This document shows, in pieces, positions 8,542 through 17,106 of a stretch of DNA of 64,000 bases. The position numbers were made by a program, and so were the translations under genes. The stretch's first letter is position 1. The number at the start of each line of letters is the position of its first letter. The notes beneath the pieces were generated by a model. The model was not told where the DNA came from and did not search any database. It worked only from the letters and a program-made list of their open reading frames with translations. Source of the stretch: RGDT01 sp964630925 (GTDB taxonomy: Bacteria; Planctomycetota; Planctomycetia; Gemmatales; Gemmataceae); assembly GCA_964630925.1 (NCBI GenBank), contig CAZVZK010000010.1, positions 1 through 64,000 of the forward strand, read 5' to 3'.

Positions 8542-10526
8542 GCAGTGCCCTGATCGACAGGCCCTCCCGCGTCCGTGAGCCCGCCCCCGAGGCCGCCCCC
8601 GAGAGCTACGAGTACCCCGGCATCCCGACCACCTGCGACGGCGCCGAGGCCGTCGTCCACGTCGAGATCCACATCAGCCAGGCCGCCGGCGCCTACCCCA
8701 TCACCAGCTCGACGACCATGGGCGGCGGCTTCAACGCCTCCGTCATGAACGGCGCCAAGAACCTCTGGGGCGACACCCTGATGTTCTTCGAGCCGGAGAG
8801 CGAGCACTCCGCCGCCAGCGTGTGCGAGGGCTTCGCCGTCGCCGGCGGGCGTGTCACCAACTTCACCTCCGGCCAAGGGCTCGTGCTGATGAAGGAGGTG
8901 CTGTACACCATCTCCGGCAAGCGCCTGCCCGTGGTGATGAACATCGGCGCCCGCGCCCTCACCAGCCAGGGCCTCAACGTCCACGCCGGCCACGACGACA
9001 TCATGAGCGTCGCCGACTGCGGCTGGGGCATGCTCCTGGCCCGCAACGCCCAGGAGGCCGGCGACTTCTGCCTTATCGCCCGGCGGGCGGCGGAGGCGTC
9101 CTCGACGCCGTTCTTCAGCGTCCAGGACGGCTTCCTGACGACGCACACCGTCGAGACGGTGCGGCTCATCGAGCCGGCGCTCATGAGGGAGTTCGTCGGC
9201 GACCCCAAGGAGAGGCTGATCAACCTGATGGACCCGGCCAACCCGATGATGTCGGGCGTGGTGCAGAATCAGGACAGCTACATGAAGGGCAAGCTGGCCC
9301 AGCGCGCCTACTACGACAGGGTCGGCCCGGCCCTGGAGGAGGCGTTCGAGCTGTTCGCCCGCAAGACCGGCAGGCGGTACGGGCCCGTCGAGGCCTACCG
9401 CTGCGAGGACGCCGAGTACATCCTCGTCGGCATGGGCTGCTACATGGAGACCGCCAAGGTCACCGTGGACCACCTGCGCAGGAAGGGCCTGGCCGCCGGC
9501 TGCCTGACGGTGTTCCAGTTCCGCCCCTTCCCCGCCGCCGCCATCGTGCAGGCGCTCAAGGGGTGCATGGCTTTCACCGTCTTCGAGCGGATGGACGACC
9601 CCCTCTCGACGACGGGCAACCACCTGACGCGCGAGGTCAAGGCGGCGCTGTGCGACGCCATCACCGGCCAGAACGGCCAGGAGCATTTGCTGCGCATCCC
9701 GCGCGTCCACCACGCGGCGGCGGGGCTGGGCAGCCGCGACGTGAGGCCCGCGGACATCATCGCCAGCTTCGAGAACATGATCGAGGAGGGGCCGGACTTC
9801 TTCTGCGTCGGCATCGACCACCCGCTGGCGCTGAAGCGCAAGGACGACCCCGACCTGCGCCCCAAGGGCGGCTTCTCGATGCGTGGCCACTCGGTCGGCG
9901 GCTTCGGCAGCGTGACGACCAACAAGGTCATCGCCACCATCGCCGGCAACGTGTTCGGCAAGGACGTGCAGGCGTACCCGAAGTACGGCTCGGAGAAGAA
10001 GGGCCTGCCGACGACGTACTACCTGACCATCGCCGACACGCACATCGACATGCACTGCGAGCTGGAGCACGTCGAGCTGCTGTGCATCAACGACCCGACG
10101 GCGATCCTCAGCCCGCTGACGCTGCACGGCCTGGAGGCGGGCGGGGCGATCTTCATGCAGTCGCCGTACGCCGACCCGGCGCAGGTGTGGGCGCGCATCC
10201 CGCCGGCCAACAAGCACGCCATCCGCGAGAAGAAGGCGAGGGTGTACTACTGCGACATGGTCAGCATCGCCCGCGAGGTGGCCACCGAGCCGGACCTGCA
10301 GATGCGCATGCAGGGGATCGTGCTGCTCGGGGCGTTCCTCCGCCTCACGCCGTACGCGCGCGAGGCGCGGATGTCGGACGACCAGGTCTACGCCGGCGTC
10401 GAGAAGGCGCTGCGGAAGTACTTCGGCAAGCGCGGCGAGCAGGTGATCCAGGACAACCTGGCCTGCGTCCGCCGCGGCTACGGCGACATGAAGGAGATCC
10501 CCCAGGAAGTCATCCACGCCCAGTGA
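8538..10526 (+). CDS. pyruvate:ferredoxin oxidoreductase, N-terminal half (domains I-III)
   Basis: 662 residues matching the first half of single-chain NifJ-type pyruvate:ferredoxin oxidoreductase. Domain I is the pyrimidine-binding part of the thiamine site (SQAAGAYPITSSTTMG near 50-70, TSGQGLVLM near 115), followed by domain II and then the gamma-like domain III (SVGGFGSVTTNKVIA near 455). The remaining domains are encoded by the gene at 10792. 662 plus 548 residues gives 1210, close to the roughly 1200 residues of one-chain enzymes, so nothing large is missing. The enzyme oxidises pyruvate to acetyl-CoA and reduces ferredoxin in the cytoplasm. It is preceded by two tiny overlapping ORFs and followed by a 265-base gap holding an inverted-repeat element. 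The natural substrate could be another 2-oxoacid. Confidence 0.88.
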   Translation: MSSALIDRPSRVREPAPEAAPESYEYPGIPTTCDGAEAVVHVEIHISQAAGAYPITSSTTMGGGFNASVMNGAKNLWGDTLMFFEPESEHSAASVCEGFAVAGGRVTNFTSGQGLVLMKEVLYTISGKRLPVVMNIGARALTSQGLNVHAGHDDIMSVADCGWGMLLARNAQEAGDFCLIARRAAEASSTPFFSVQDGFLTTHTVETVRLIEPALMREFVGDPKERLINLMDPANPMMSGVVQNQDSYMKGKLAQRAYYDRVGPALEEAFELFARKTGRRYGPVEAYRCEDAEYILVGMGCYMETAKVTVDHLRRKGLAAGCLTVFQFRPFPAAAIVQALKGCMAFTVFERMDDPLSTTGNHLTREVKAALCDAITGQNGQEHLLRIPRVHHAAAGLGSRDVRPADIIASFENMIEEGPDFFCVGIDHPLALKRKDDPDLRPKGGFSMRGHSVGGFGSVTTNKVIATIAGNVFGKDVQAYPKYGSEKKGLPTTYYLTIADTHIDMHCELEHVELLCINDPTAILSPLTLHGLEAGGAIFMQSPYADPAQVWARIPPANKHAIREKKARVYYCDMVSIAREVATEPDLQMRMQGIVLLGAFLRLTPYAREARMSDDQVYAGVEKALRKYFGKRGEQVIQDNLACVRRGYGDMKEIPQEVIHAQ

Positions 10527-10533
10527 TCGGGGA

Positions 10534-10762
10534 CTACCTCACCCCCTCACCCCCTCTCGCTGCGAGCTGGGGGCGAGACGCCCCCAGACCCCCGATGCGC
10601 GGAGAGGGGGGATCGCAAGAGTGAGAAGAGTGGCGGTGGGGTGCGCCAGCCGCATCCCGAATCGCCGTGCCAACAGGAGACGCGCAGACCTCCCCTCCGC
10701 TGAATCGATGATCTGACGATCCCTCCTCTCCGCTTCGAAGAGGAGGTTAGGGGGTGAGGTAG
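10534..10762. repeat. inverted-repeat element between the two PFOR genes
   Basis: A 14-base sequence at 10534-10547 (CTACCTCACCCCCT) is repeated in perfect inverted form at 10749-10762, with weaker pairing continuing inward. Inside is a small palindrome (10567-10575 with 10579-10587). The element fills nearly all of the gap between the two halves of the oxidoreductase and carries no ORF with recognisable content. It looks like a small non-autonomous repeat of the REP or MITE kind. Confidence 0.65.
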
Positions 10763-10791
10763 GCGACACCACATACCGGAGCATCCCTGCC

Positions 10792-12438
10792 ATGACTGCG
10801 ACCATGACCGCTGCGCCGTCGATGAACGCGGCGAGCGACCACGACCCCTTCAATAACAACTGCTACGGCAGCCTCGTGGACGCGCCCTACCGGCTCGTCA
10901 GCCTGCCGGTCCTCGACGTCAACGACTTCAACGAGCGGATCGTCCGCTGCTACGAGGACGGCACCGCCGAGGCCGGCCTACCCGCCGACCTCTCGGCCGC
11001 GCGCTCGCTCGTGCCCGCCGGCACCGCGTCGCTGCGCGACTTCAGCTACATCGCCCCGGAGATCCCGGAGTACATCGCCGACAACTGCACCGGCTGCATG
11101 GACTGCGTCACCGAGTGCCCCGACACGGCCATCCTCGGCAAGGTCATCTCCGAGCCCGACCTCGAGCGCAAGCTGATGGCGCTGCCGGAGGCCGACCGCG
11201 CGATGTACCGCGCCCAGTGGTCGAAGACGAAGAAGTACTACGAGGCCGGGGCGAAGAAGACGGGCGCGGGCGGGATGTTCCAGATCATCATCGACCCGTC
11301 GAAGTGCAAGGGCTGCGCCGAGTGCGTCACCGTGTGCGACGACGACGCCCTCAAGATGGTGGCCAAGACCGATGACCTGATGATCCGCTCGCGCAAGAGC
11401 CACCGCTACTTCAAGAACATCGGGCCGAGCGACAACAGGTACATCAACGACAACCTGCTCGTGGACATGATGTTGAAAGAGCAGACGATGCTGTACACCG
11501 GCGGCGCCGGCTCCTGCGCCGGCTGCGGCGAGGGCACGGCGCTGCGCATGCTGTGCGCGGCCACGGGGTCGAAGCACGGCGACCAGTGGGGCCTGGTGGC
11601 GGCGACGGGCTGCAACACGGTGTACACCAGCACGTACCCGTACAACCCGTACCTCGTGCCGTGGACGAACTCGCTGTTCGAGAACGCGCCGACCTACGCC
11701 ATCGGCGTACGGATGCGCTGGGACCAGATGGGCTGGCAGAAGCGGCCCCTGTGGGTGATCGGCGGCGACGGGGCCATGTACGACATCGGCTTCCAGGCCC
11801 TGTCGCGCATGTTCGCCAGCGGCATGAACATCAAGGTGTTCGTCCTCGACACCCAGGTGTACAGCAACACCGGCGGGCAGGCGTCCACGGCCAGCTTCAC
11901 CGGCCAGAACACCAAGATGAGCGTCCACGGCAACGCCTTCGGCGGCAAGCAGGAACGCCGCAAGGAGATCGCCCAGATCGCCATGATGCACCCGCGCACC
12001 TACGTCGCGCAGACGACGTGCGCCCACATCAACCACTTCTACAAGGCCGTCCTCGGCGCGCTGGAGTTCGACGGCCCGGCCATCGTGTGCTGCTACACGA
12101 CCTGCCAGCCGGAGCACGGCGTGGCGGACAACATGGCCGGGGAGGCGGCACGCCTGGCGGTGGACAGCCGGGCGTTCCCCCTGCTCGTCTACGACCCCCG
12201 CGCCGGCGACTCCGTGAAGAAGCGCCTGTCCTTGCAGGGCAACCCGAACGTCAAGGGTGACTGGTACGTCAACCCGAAGACGAACGACGAGGTGACGTTC
12301 ATCGACTTCGCGCGCAGCGAGGGCCGGTTCGTCAAGCACTTCGACAAGGAGGGCAAGCCGTCGGAGACTCTGCTGATGGCGAAGCAGGACCGGCTGGAGA
12401 ACTGGCGGCTGTTGCAGGACCTCGCGGGCCTGCGCTGA
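10792..12438 (+). CDS. pyruvate:ferredoxin oxidoreductase, C-terminal half (ferredoxin and thiamine diphosphate domains)
   Basis: 548 residues matching the second half of NifJ-type enzymes. A two-cluster ferredoxin domain has C99, C102, C105, C109 and C172, C175, C178, C182; the fourth cysteine of the second motif is followed by D rather than P. The thiamine diphosphate domain has CAGCGEG and ATGCN near 240-270 for the proximal cluster, and GGDGAMYDIGF near 324 with SNTGGQ (N359) for the Mg-diphosphate site. A further CYTTC near 430 probably supplies the last ligand of the proximal cluster. It works with the product of 8538-10526. The first 90 residues before the ferredoxin motifs correspond to the linker region. 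The start has GGAG about 10 bases before the ATG; an in-frame ATG lies at 10804. Confidence 0.9.
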   Translation: MTATMTAAPSMNAASDHDPFNNNCYGSLVDAPYRLVSLPVLDVNDFNERIVRCYEDGTAEAGLPADLSAARSLVPAGTASLRDFSYIAPEIPEYIADNCTGCMDCVTECPDTAILGKVISEPDLERKLMALPEADRAMYRAQWSKTKKYYEAGAKKTGAGGMFQIIIDPSKCKGCAECVTVCDDDALKMVAKTDDLMIRSRKSHRYFKNIGPSDNRYINDNLLVDMMLKEQTMLYTGGAGSCAGCGEGTALRMLCAATGSKHGDQWGLVAATGCNTVYTSTYPYNPYLVPWTNSLFENAPTYAIGVRMRWDQMGWQKRPLWVIGGDGAMYDIGFQALSRMFASGMNIKVFVLDTQVYSNTGGQASTASFTGQNTKMSVHGNAFGGKQERRKEIAQIAMMHPRTYVAQTTCAHINHFYKAVLGALEFDGPAIVCCYTTCQPEHGVADNMAGEAARLAVDSRAFPLLVYDPRAGDSVKKRLSLQGNPNVKGDWYVNPKTNDEVTFIDFARSEGRFVKHFDKEGKPSETLLMAKQDRLENWRLLQDLAGLR

Positions 12439-12459
12439 GCAGGGATGAGGGATGAGAGC

Positions 12460-12508
12460 CTTTGGCGACGCACGGCCACGCCTCCGGGGGCTCAATGCGT
12501 CGCCAAGG
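12460..12508 (+). terminator. hairpin after the PFOR genes
   Basis: TTGGCGACGCA (12462-12472) pairs with TGCGTCGCCAA (12496-12506), extended by two more pairs, starting 22 bases after the oxidoreductase stop. There is no T run after it, so it may be a mRNA 3' end structure rather than a classic terminator. Confidence 0.5.
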
Positions 12509-13139
12509 CCCGCGTCTGGCGTGACCGCGTGCGGGTCATCGCCGTGAACGCCGACAGCTCGGCACACCATTTCAGGCACTCCTCGCTGAAGCCACACGCG
12601 CCGGCTCGGGCCGGGCCGGCGGTGCGCCCCGGATGGTGGCGGATGGACGCCTATCGGTGAAGGGAACGAACCGCGGAGTGCGGACACCCCGGATGGAGGC
12701 GCATGGACGCCCATCAGTGAAGGAAACGAACCAGGGAAACGAACTTGACCGCCGCAAATGCAGGCGACAGAACGACTTGTGGAAGTTCGTTTCCCTGACC
12801 CTCTCACACTCCCCCAACGCCACGGAAACGAATCGCCCCGACGCTCGGGCGGGCGCCCACGCGCCTGACCCGGGGTGATGACGCCGTACGGGCCAGGGCG
12901 TCAGCCGCGTCGGCGCCGGCCCCCGGCGATCCAACACCTCCGACACCGCGCCCGCCCCTCCAGCGGTGCCCACGCCTTTGATCCTGGCCCTCCGGGCGTC
13001 GCTTCAACGAGGAGTGTCCCATTTCATCGTTGATCGGCCGTCATGCTGCGGCGGCCTTCTTGCGGTAGGGGCGAGAAGAAAGAAGGGGTCTGCCGGGCCT
13101 CGCCTTTACCCATACAGCCCCCCGGCCACCCGCCAGGTC
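12509..13139. other. non-coding repeat-rich region
   Basis: No gene is recognised here. A 60-base period direct repeat (listed separately) is followed by an exact 15-base inverted repeat, 12732-12746 with 12783-12797, built around the motif GGGAAACGAACTT. Further GAAACGAA words are scattered through 12660-12835. An 81-codon open frame at 12633-12878 is made of the repeat itself and is not credible as a gene. Confidence 0.6.
12627..12732. repeat. two direct repeats of about 46 bases with a 60-base period
   Basis: Copies at 12627-12672 and 12687-12732 share CCCCGGATGG, ATGGACGCC and GAACGAACC in the same order with a handful of differences. The unit ends in the GAACGAACC word that is also part of the adjacent hairpin. 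Confidence 0.7.
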
Positions 13140-13306
13140 CATTACCGGACAAATGACGAAACGGTGGACTGGGGCCTGCACGCCAGAGGCGCCCACTCCC
13201 CGTTCGCCGACGGCTCCGTCCGCTCCCCATCCGACCGGGTCAGCCGGACCACGTTCCGCCGGCCCGCCCGGAAGCAGGACGGCGGGGTGATCACGGGCGG
13301 GGATTG
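13140..13306 (+). pseudogene. remnant of a DUF1559 (prepilin-like) gene, C-terminal end
   Basis: The frame ending in TGA at 13306 reads GAHSPFADGSVR followed about 15 residues later by TTFRR and GGVITGGD. This is close to the C-terminal signature of planctomycete DUF1559 proteins, in which a GG-H-x-x-FADGSVR motif is followed by a T-x-R-x-L segment and a final GG-x-I-x-G-D. The usual leucine/phenylalanine after GSVR is replaced and no prepilin N-terminus or central domain is found upstream. It is best read as a decayed 3' end. The similarity is by eye and limited to about 45 residues. Confidence 0.45.
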
Positions 13307-13352
13307 ACCCCCTACAATGGTGTGGAACGCCCCACCCGGACCCGAGCCACCC

Positions 13353-14546
13353 ATGAGCCAAGCACCCGACCAGCCCACGGCCGGCACGCCCGCCCAGGCC
13401 CTCCCGCGCGCCTCCGTCCCCGCCACGCCGCCACCACCGACCCCGCCGTCGGGCGGCTTCCCCGTCCTCGGCTGCTTCTTCGCCGTCTCCTTCATCACCA
13501 ACATCCTCCTCGGCGGCCTGCTCCTCGTCGCCTGCATGGGCTTCCTGCTGCGCGGCGCCTCCACCGAGGGGGCCTCCGCCGGCCCCCTCACCGAGAAATA
13601 CGTCAGCGGCAAGAAGGACGCCGACGACAAGGTCGCCATCGTCGCCCTCGAGGGGCCGATCATGGACGGCCTCCTCGGGCACCTCGAGAAGCAGATCGAG
13701 CAGGCCGGCAAGGACAAGCACGTCAAGGCCGTCGTCTTCCGCGTCAACAGCCCCGGCGGCAGCATCAGCGCCAGCGAGGACATCCGCCAGAAGATGATCA
13801 AGCTCCGCGACGGCGACAAGGAGAAGGAGCGCGACGCCAAGACCCTGGTCGTGTCGATGGGCACCGTCGCCGCCTCCGGCGGCTATTACGTCTCCGTGCC
13901 GGCGCAGCACATCATGGCGGAGCCGTCCTGCATGACCGGCTCCATCGGCGTCTACTCGTCCTTCCCCAACCTCACCGGCTTCGGCAAGGAGTGGGGTGTC
14001 GGCTTCACCACGATCAAGGCCGGCGAGATCAAGGACTCCGGCGCCATGTTCCGCGACATGACCCCCAAGGAGCGCCAGGTCTGGCAGGACATGGTGGATG
14101 ACGCCTACCTCCAGTTCCTCGACATCATCAAGCAGGGGCGGCCCAAGCTCACGAAGGAAAAGATGCTGGAGCGCTTCCCCGTCACGCCGGTCCGGCCCGA
14201 CCCCCACACGCCGCAGCCGAAGGACGCCCCGAAGTCCTACGAGCGCTACCGGGCCGATGGCGGCGTCTACACCGGCACCCGCGCCCTCGCGCTGGGCCTG
14301 ATCGACGGCGTCGGCTCCCTGGAGGACGCCGTCAAGGAGGCCGCCAAACGAGCCAACATCACCGGCGACTACAAGGCCATCAAGTACCAGAAGCCGCAGA
14401 CGCTCACCGACATCCTGATGAACGCCAGGGCCCCGGAGCCGCCCGCCCTGTCACTGGACGCGCTCAAGCCGCTGCTGACGCCGCGGATCTGGTACCTGGC
14501 GCCCGGCTACGAGGCCGCCGTCCGCCTGGGCGAGGTGAGGCCGTGA
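13353..14546 (+). CDS. sppA: signal peptide peptidase SppA-type protease (S49)
   Basis: Membrane-anchored serine protease of family S49 that degrades cleaved signal peptides. A proline-rich N-terminal tail (about 1-45) is followed by one membrane helix (about 48-70) and a single protease domain. The catalytic serine is in GTVAASGGYY (S175), and the lysine expected for the Ser-Lys dyad is in GEIKDSG (K227), as in the short Bacillus-type SppA. The 397 residues fit a single-domain member rather than the tandem E. coli form. An in-frame ATG at 13317 would add 12 residues; 13353 was chosen because it begins the conserved-looking tail, although no clear ribosome site precedes either. The stop overlaps the GTG of the next gene. 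Confidence 0.9.
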   Translation: MSQAPDQPTAGTPAQALPRASVPATPPPPTPPSGGFPVLGCFFAVSFITNILLGGLLLVACMGFLLRGASTEGASAGPLTEKYVSGKKDADDKVAIVALEGPIMDGLLGHLEKQIEQAGKDKHVKAVVFRVNSPGGSISASEDIRQKMIKLRDGDKEKERDAKTLVVSMGTVAASGGYYVSVPAQHIMAEPSCMTGSIGVYSSFPNLTGFGKEWGVGFTTIKAGEIKDSGAMFRDMTPKERQVWQDMVDDAYLQFLDIIKQGRPKLTKEKMLERFPVTPVRPDPHTPQPKDAPKSYERYRADGGVYTGTRALALGLIDGVGSLEDAVKEAAKRANITGDYKAIKYQKPQTLTDILMNARAPEPPALSLDALKPLLTPRIWYLAPGYEAAVRLGEVRP

Positions 14547-14785
14547 CCGCCCTGTGCCTGTTCGCCGCCCTGACCCTCGGCCAGGGGGACGAGAAGGGGC
14601 TGCGCGAGGGCATGTCCCCCGCGCGCGTGAAGGCGATCCTCGGGCAGCCCGCGCGCGTCGCCCGCCAGATCCTCGCCCACCGGGCCATCGAGCACTGGCA
14701 CTACGCCGGGCCGAAGCCGCTGCGTCTGACCTTCGACTGCCCGCGCGGACAGGTGCCGCGCCTCGCCTCCTTCGCCGCCCCCTGA
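14543..14785 (+). CDS. small exported BamE/SmpA-like protein
   Basis: 80 residues starting at a GTG that overlaps the sppA stop (GTGA). A short hydrophobic start (ALCLFAALTLG) could be a signal sequence. The remainder has the pattern of BamE/SmpA-like domains: G-M-S-x-x-x-V-x-x-x-LG-x-P (GMSPARVKAILGQP) and later a W-x-Y motif (EHWHYAGP). No lipobox cysteine is seen after the signal, so it is not a typical lipoprotein. It is probably an envelope protein made together with SppA; a real link to outer membrane assembly is not shown. Confidence 0.5.
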   Translation: MTALCLFAALTLGQGDEKGLREGMSPARVKAILGQPARVARQILAHRAIEHWHYAGPKPLRLTFDCPRGQVPRLASFAAP

Positions 14786-14793
14786 CCGTGGCG

Positions 14794-14832
14794 AGCCTCC
14801 TGGCTTGCTCGGCCCCGGCAAGCCAGGAGGCT
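14794..14832 (+). terminator. strong hairpin after the sppA pair
   Basis: AGCCTCCTGGCTTGC (14794-14808) pairs perfectly with 14818-14832 around a nine-base loop, eight bases after the stop codon at 14785. No T run follows. Confidence 0.6.
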
Positions 14833-15211
14833 TGTCGCCAGGAGGGAACCGCACACCAGGTGTCCGGAATCGTTACAACCCGGCCCGCCTGGCCTTTATT
14901 CCCAGGCCGGGCGGGCCGCGCGCGTAATCTATCCCGCCTTCGGCGGTTATACTTCTGGCGGCCCGAAGGGGGCGGGAGGGGATCAGACCCGCCTGCCGGA
15001 TTTTCGGCAGCCAGGCGCAGAATCGAGCAGCCACGTCGGCCCGCCCACCCCACCCAACCCTCCGGATCGGCGGAATCCTCAAGGATTTCTGGCAAGGAGG
15101 AATCGAGGGGTGCTGGCATGAAGATTGCAGGAAGATGGTTGGTTTTCGACCTCTTCGAGTCCGGCGCGCGGATGTTCGGGCCGGTTGACGCATACACCAC
15201 GGGGGGACACC
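14833..15211. other. intergenic region with a second palindrome
   Basis: No gene is recognised. A 13-base arm at 14882-14894 pairs with 14905-14917 with one mismatch, giving a GC-rich stem-loop. The remainder up to the DksA-type gene has no further structure I can name; a TTGACG at 15185-15190 is too close to the start codon to be its -35 box. Confidence 0.5.
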
Positions 15212-15685
15212 ATGGCACGACAGGAAGCCCTGCTGCGGCTGCACAAGGTGCTGGCCGGCCGGCGGGATGAGATCCTCAAAAAGCTGCGCGGCGACCTCGA
15301 CGCGATGAGGGCCGGCGGCGACGGAGACAACACCGGCGACGAGGCGGACGCCGCCTTCGACTCCGCCGGGGAAGAGATGGCCTCGCAGCTCGCCGAGCTG
15401 GAGGCGAAGGAGCTGGTGCAGATCGAAAGGGCGCTGCTCCGGCTGAAGCAGGGGACCTACGGCTCCTGCGAGGGCTGCGGCGAGAAGATCCCGCTGGGCC
15501 GCCTCAACGCCCTGCCGTACTCGACGCTGTGCATCTCCTGCAAGCGCGAGATGGAGGAGTCCCCCGGGACCTGGGAGCCGCGCGGCGCCGCCGACTGGGA
15601 GAAGGTCCACGACCACGCCCGCACGCTGGAAGAGGGCCGCGAGCCGCGCCTCGCCGACCTGGAGATCGACCTGTCCAACCGCTGA
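15212..15685 (+). CDS. DksA/TraR-type zinc-finger protein
   Basis: 157-residue protein with an N-terminal helical region and a C4 zinc finger at C86, C89, C107 and C110 (CEGCGEKIP then LCISC), the layout of the DksA/TraR family. Family members bind RNA polymerase through its secondary channel and tune transcription, often with ppGpp. The coiled-coil part has acidic residues (TGDEADAAFD near 40) where DksA has its functional tip, although the exact DxxDxA motif is not present in the same form. A G-rich site (GGGGGGACA) stands before the ATG at 15212, which was preferred over longer frames. The last 40 residues form a charged tail. A clear terminator follows, so it is a single-gene unit. Confidence 0.85.
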   Translation: MARQEALLRLHKVLAGRRDEILKKLRGDLDAMRAGGDGDNTGDEADAAFDSAGEEMASQLAELEAKELVQIERALLRLKQGTYGSCEGCGEKIPLGRLNALPYSTLCISCKREMEESPGTWEPRGAADWEKVHDHARTLEEGREPRLADLEIDLSNR

Positions 15686-15701
15686 GGCGGGATGGGCAAT
15701 C

Positions 15702-15733
15702 AGGGCCCGCGGACGTGTTCCGCGGGCCCTTTT
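15702..15733 (+). terminator. rho-independent terminator of the DksA-type gene
   Basis: A perfect 12-bp stem, AGGGCCCGCGGA (15702-15713) with 15719-15730, has a five-base loop and is followed by T residues. It starts 17 bases after the stop codon. Confidence 0.9.
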
Positions 15734-15873
15734 CCGTTTCTGACGGCCCTCCCCCCTCCTCCTCCCCCGGCGGCGGCGCCTTCGCGCCCTTTTCCTCCAG
15801 CCGCGGGGGTAGAATTGTTTGCACCCGTCGCGACCCCCTCTCGGCCTTTCTGGCCTCGCTCGGAGACCCCGTC

Positions 15874-16974
15874 ATGAATCGAATCGGCTGGCCGCTCATC
15901 GTCTGCGCCTCCGCCTACTTCGGGGGGCTGACCGCCCCCTGGCTTTTCTCGCTGGGGCAGGGCTCGGCCAGCGCCCGCCGCGATGACGCCCCCGCCGCCA
16001 AGGCCGAGTCGCCCTTCGAGGCCGTCGCCCGCCGCATCTCTCCCGCCGTCGTGGCCATCGAGTCGCTGAAGCCGGCCGCGGGCAAGGCGAAGCCGGTGGA
16101 GGACAGCGGCTCGGGCGTCCTGGTGCGCTTCGCCGGGCGGACGGGGACGTTCGTCCTCACCAACAACCACGTCATCGGCGCCGCCGCCGCCCGGCAGATC
16201 ACGATCAACCTGGCCGACGGCCGCATCCTCAAGCCGAACAAGGTGTGGTCCGACCCCGAGACCGACGTGGCGGTCCTCGGGTTGGCCGACGACGCCGGCC
16301 TGACGCCGGCCCCCATGGGCGACTCGGACCGGGTGCGTGTCGGCCAGTGGGTGCTGGCCTTCGGCTCGCCGTTCGGCCTGAATCAGACGGTGACGCACGG
16401 CATCATCAGCGCCCGTGACCGCGGCTCGGTGAGCCTGGACTCCACGATCCGCATCAAGGACTTCCTGCAGACGGACGCCGCCATCAATCCGGGGTCGTCG
16501 GGCGGGCCGCTGGTGAACACGGACGGCGACGTGATCGCCATCAACACGGCCATCGCGTCGCCGTCGAAGGGCAGCGCCGGGGTGGCGTTCAGCATCCCGA
16601 TCAACCTGGTGAAGAAGATCGCCGGCCAGCTCCTCGACTCGGGCAAGGTGGAGCGTGGCTACTTGGGCGTGCAGCTCGCGGCGGGCATGGACCTGAACGA
16701 GGCGTTGAAGCTGGGTCTGGGGAAGGCGCAGGGCGCGCTGGTGGAGGGCATCCAGCCGGGCTCGCCGGCGGAGAAGGCGGGTTTGAAGCGGGGTGACGTG
16801 ATCCTGGAGCTGGAGTCGTCGGTGATCGTGAACGACAACCAGTTCATCAACCGCGTGGCGGGGATGGCGCCGGGGCGGAAGGTGCAGTTGAAGGTGTGGC
16901 GGGGCGGCAAGCCGTTCGTCGCCGACGCGGTCATCGGCGACTGGAACGCTGTGTCGCGGTCATTCCGACGGTAG
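15874..16974 (+). CDS. HtrA/DegP-type serine protease with one PDZ domain
   Basis: 366-residue periplasmic or membrane-anchored protease for protein quality control. A hydrophobic N-terminus (about 3-25) serves as signal or anchor. The trypsin-like domain has H99 (TNNHVIG), D131 (TDVAVL) and S209 (NPGSSGGPL), the complete triad. One PDZ domain follows (about 262-350, with YLGVQL and GSPAEKAGL). One PDZ makes it like DegS or short HtrA forms rather than DegP. It stands alone between a terminator and a hairpin-rich gap. Confidence 0.93.
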   Translation: MNRIGWPLIVCASAYFGGLTAPWLFSLGQGSASARRDDAPAAKAESPFEAVARRISPAVVAIESLKPAAGKAKPVEDSGSGVLVRFAGRTGTFVLTNNHVIGAAAARQITINLADGRILKPNKVWSDPETDVAVLGLADDAGLTPAPMGDSDRVRVGQWVLAFGSPFGLNQTVTHGIISARDRGSVSLDSTIRIKDFLQTDAAINPGSSGGPLVNTDGDVIAINTAIASPSKGSAGVAFSIPINLVKKIAGQLLDSGKVERGYLGVQLAAGMDLNEALKLGLGKAQGALVEGIQPGSPAEKAGLKRGDVILELESSVIVNDNQFINRVAGMAPGRKVQLKVWRGGKPFVADAVIGDWNAVSRSFRR

Positions 16975-16979
16975 CCGTC

Positions 16980-17099
16980 AGGAGTGCAGAGCGCGAAGTG
17001 CAGAGTGCAAAGTGAACAGCCGAGGACCCAGGCCGTTTACTTTCACTCTGCACTCTGCACTCTGCACTCTGCACTCTGCACTTTAAGCTCTGCACTCCT
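16980..17099. repeat. long inverted repeat containing five heptamer tandem copies
   Basis: AGGAGTGCAGAGC (16980-16992) is matched in inverted form at 17087-17099. Between them ACTCTGC is repeated five times (17045-17079), and its inverse (GCAGAGT) is also in the left arm. The whole block can fold into one long stem and begins five bases after the protease stop. The copy number probably varies between strains. Confidence 0.8.
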
Positions 17100-17106
17100 C
17101 CCCGGT

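Noticed and set aside
8399..12438. A frameshift or assembly error splitting one PFOR gene
   Set aside because: Both parts have complete domain borders, a proper stop and start, and a 265-base structured gap, so a simple base error cannot join them.
12633..12878. 81-codon open frame in the repeat region
   Set aside because: Its content is the 60-base repeat and the hairpin; no family or good start.
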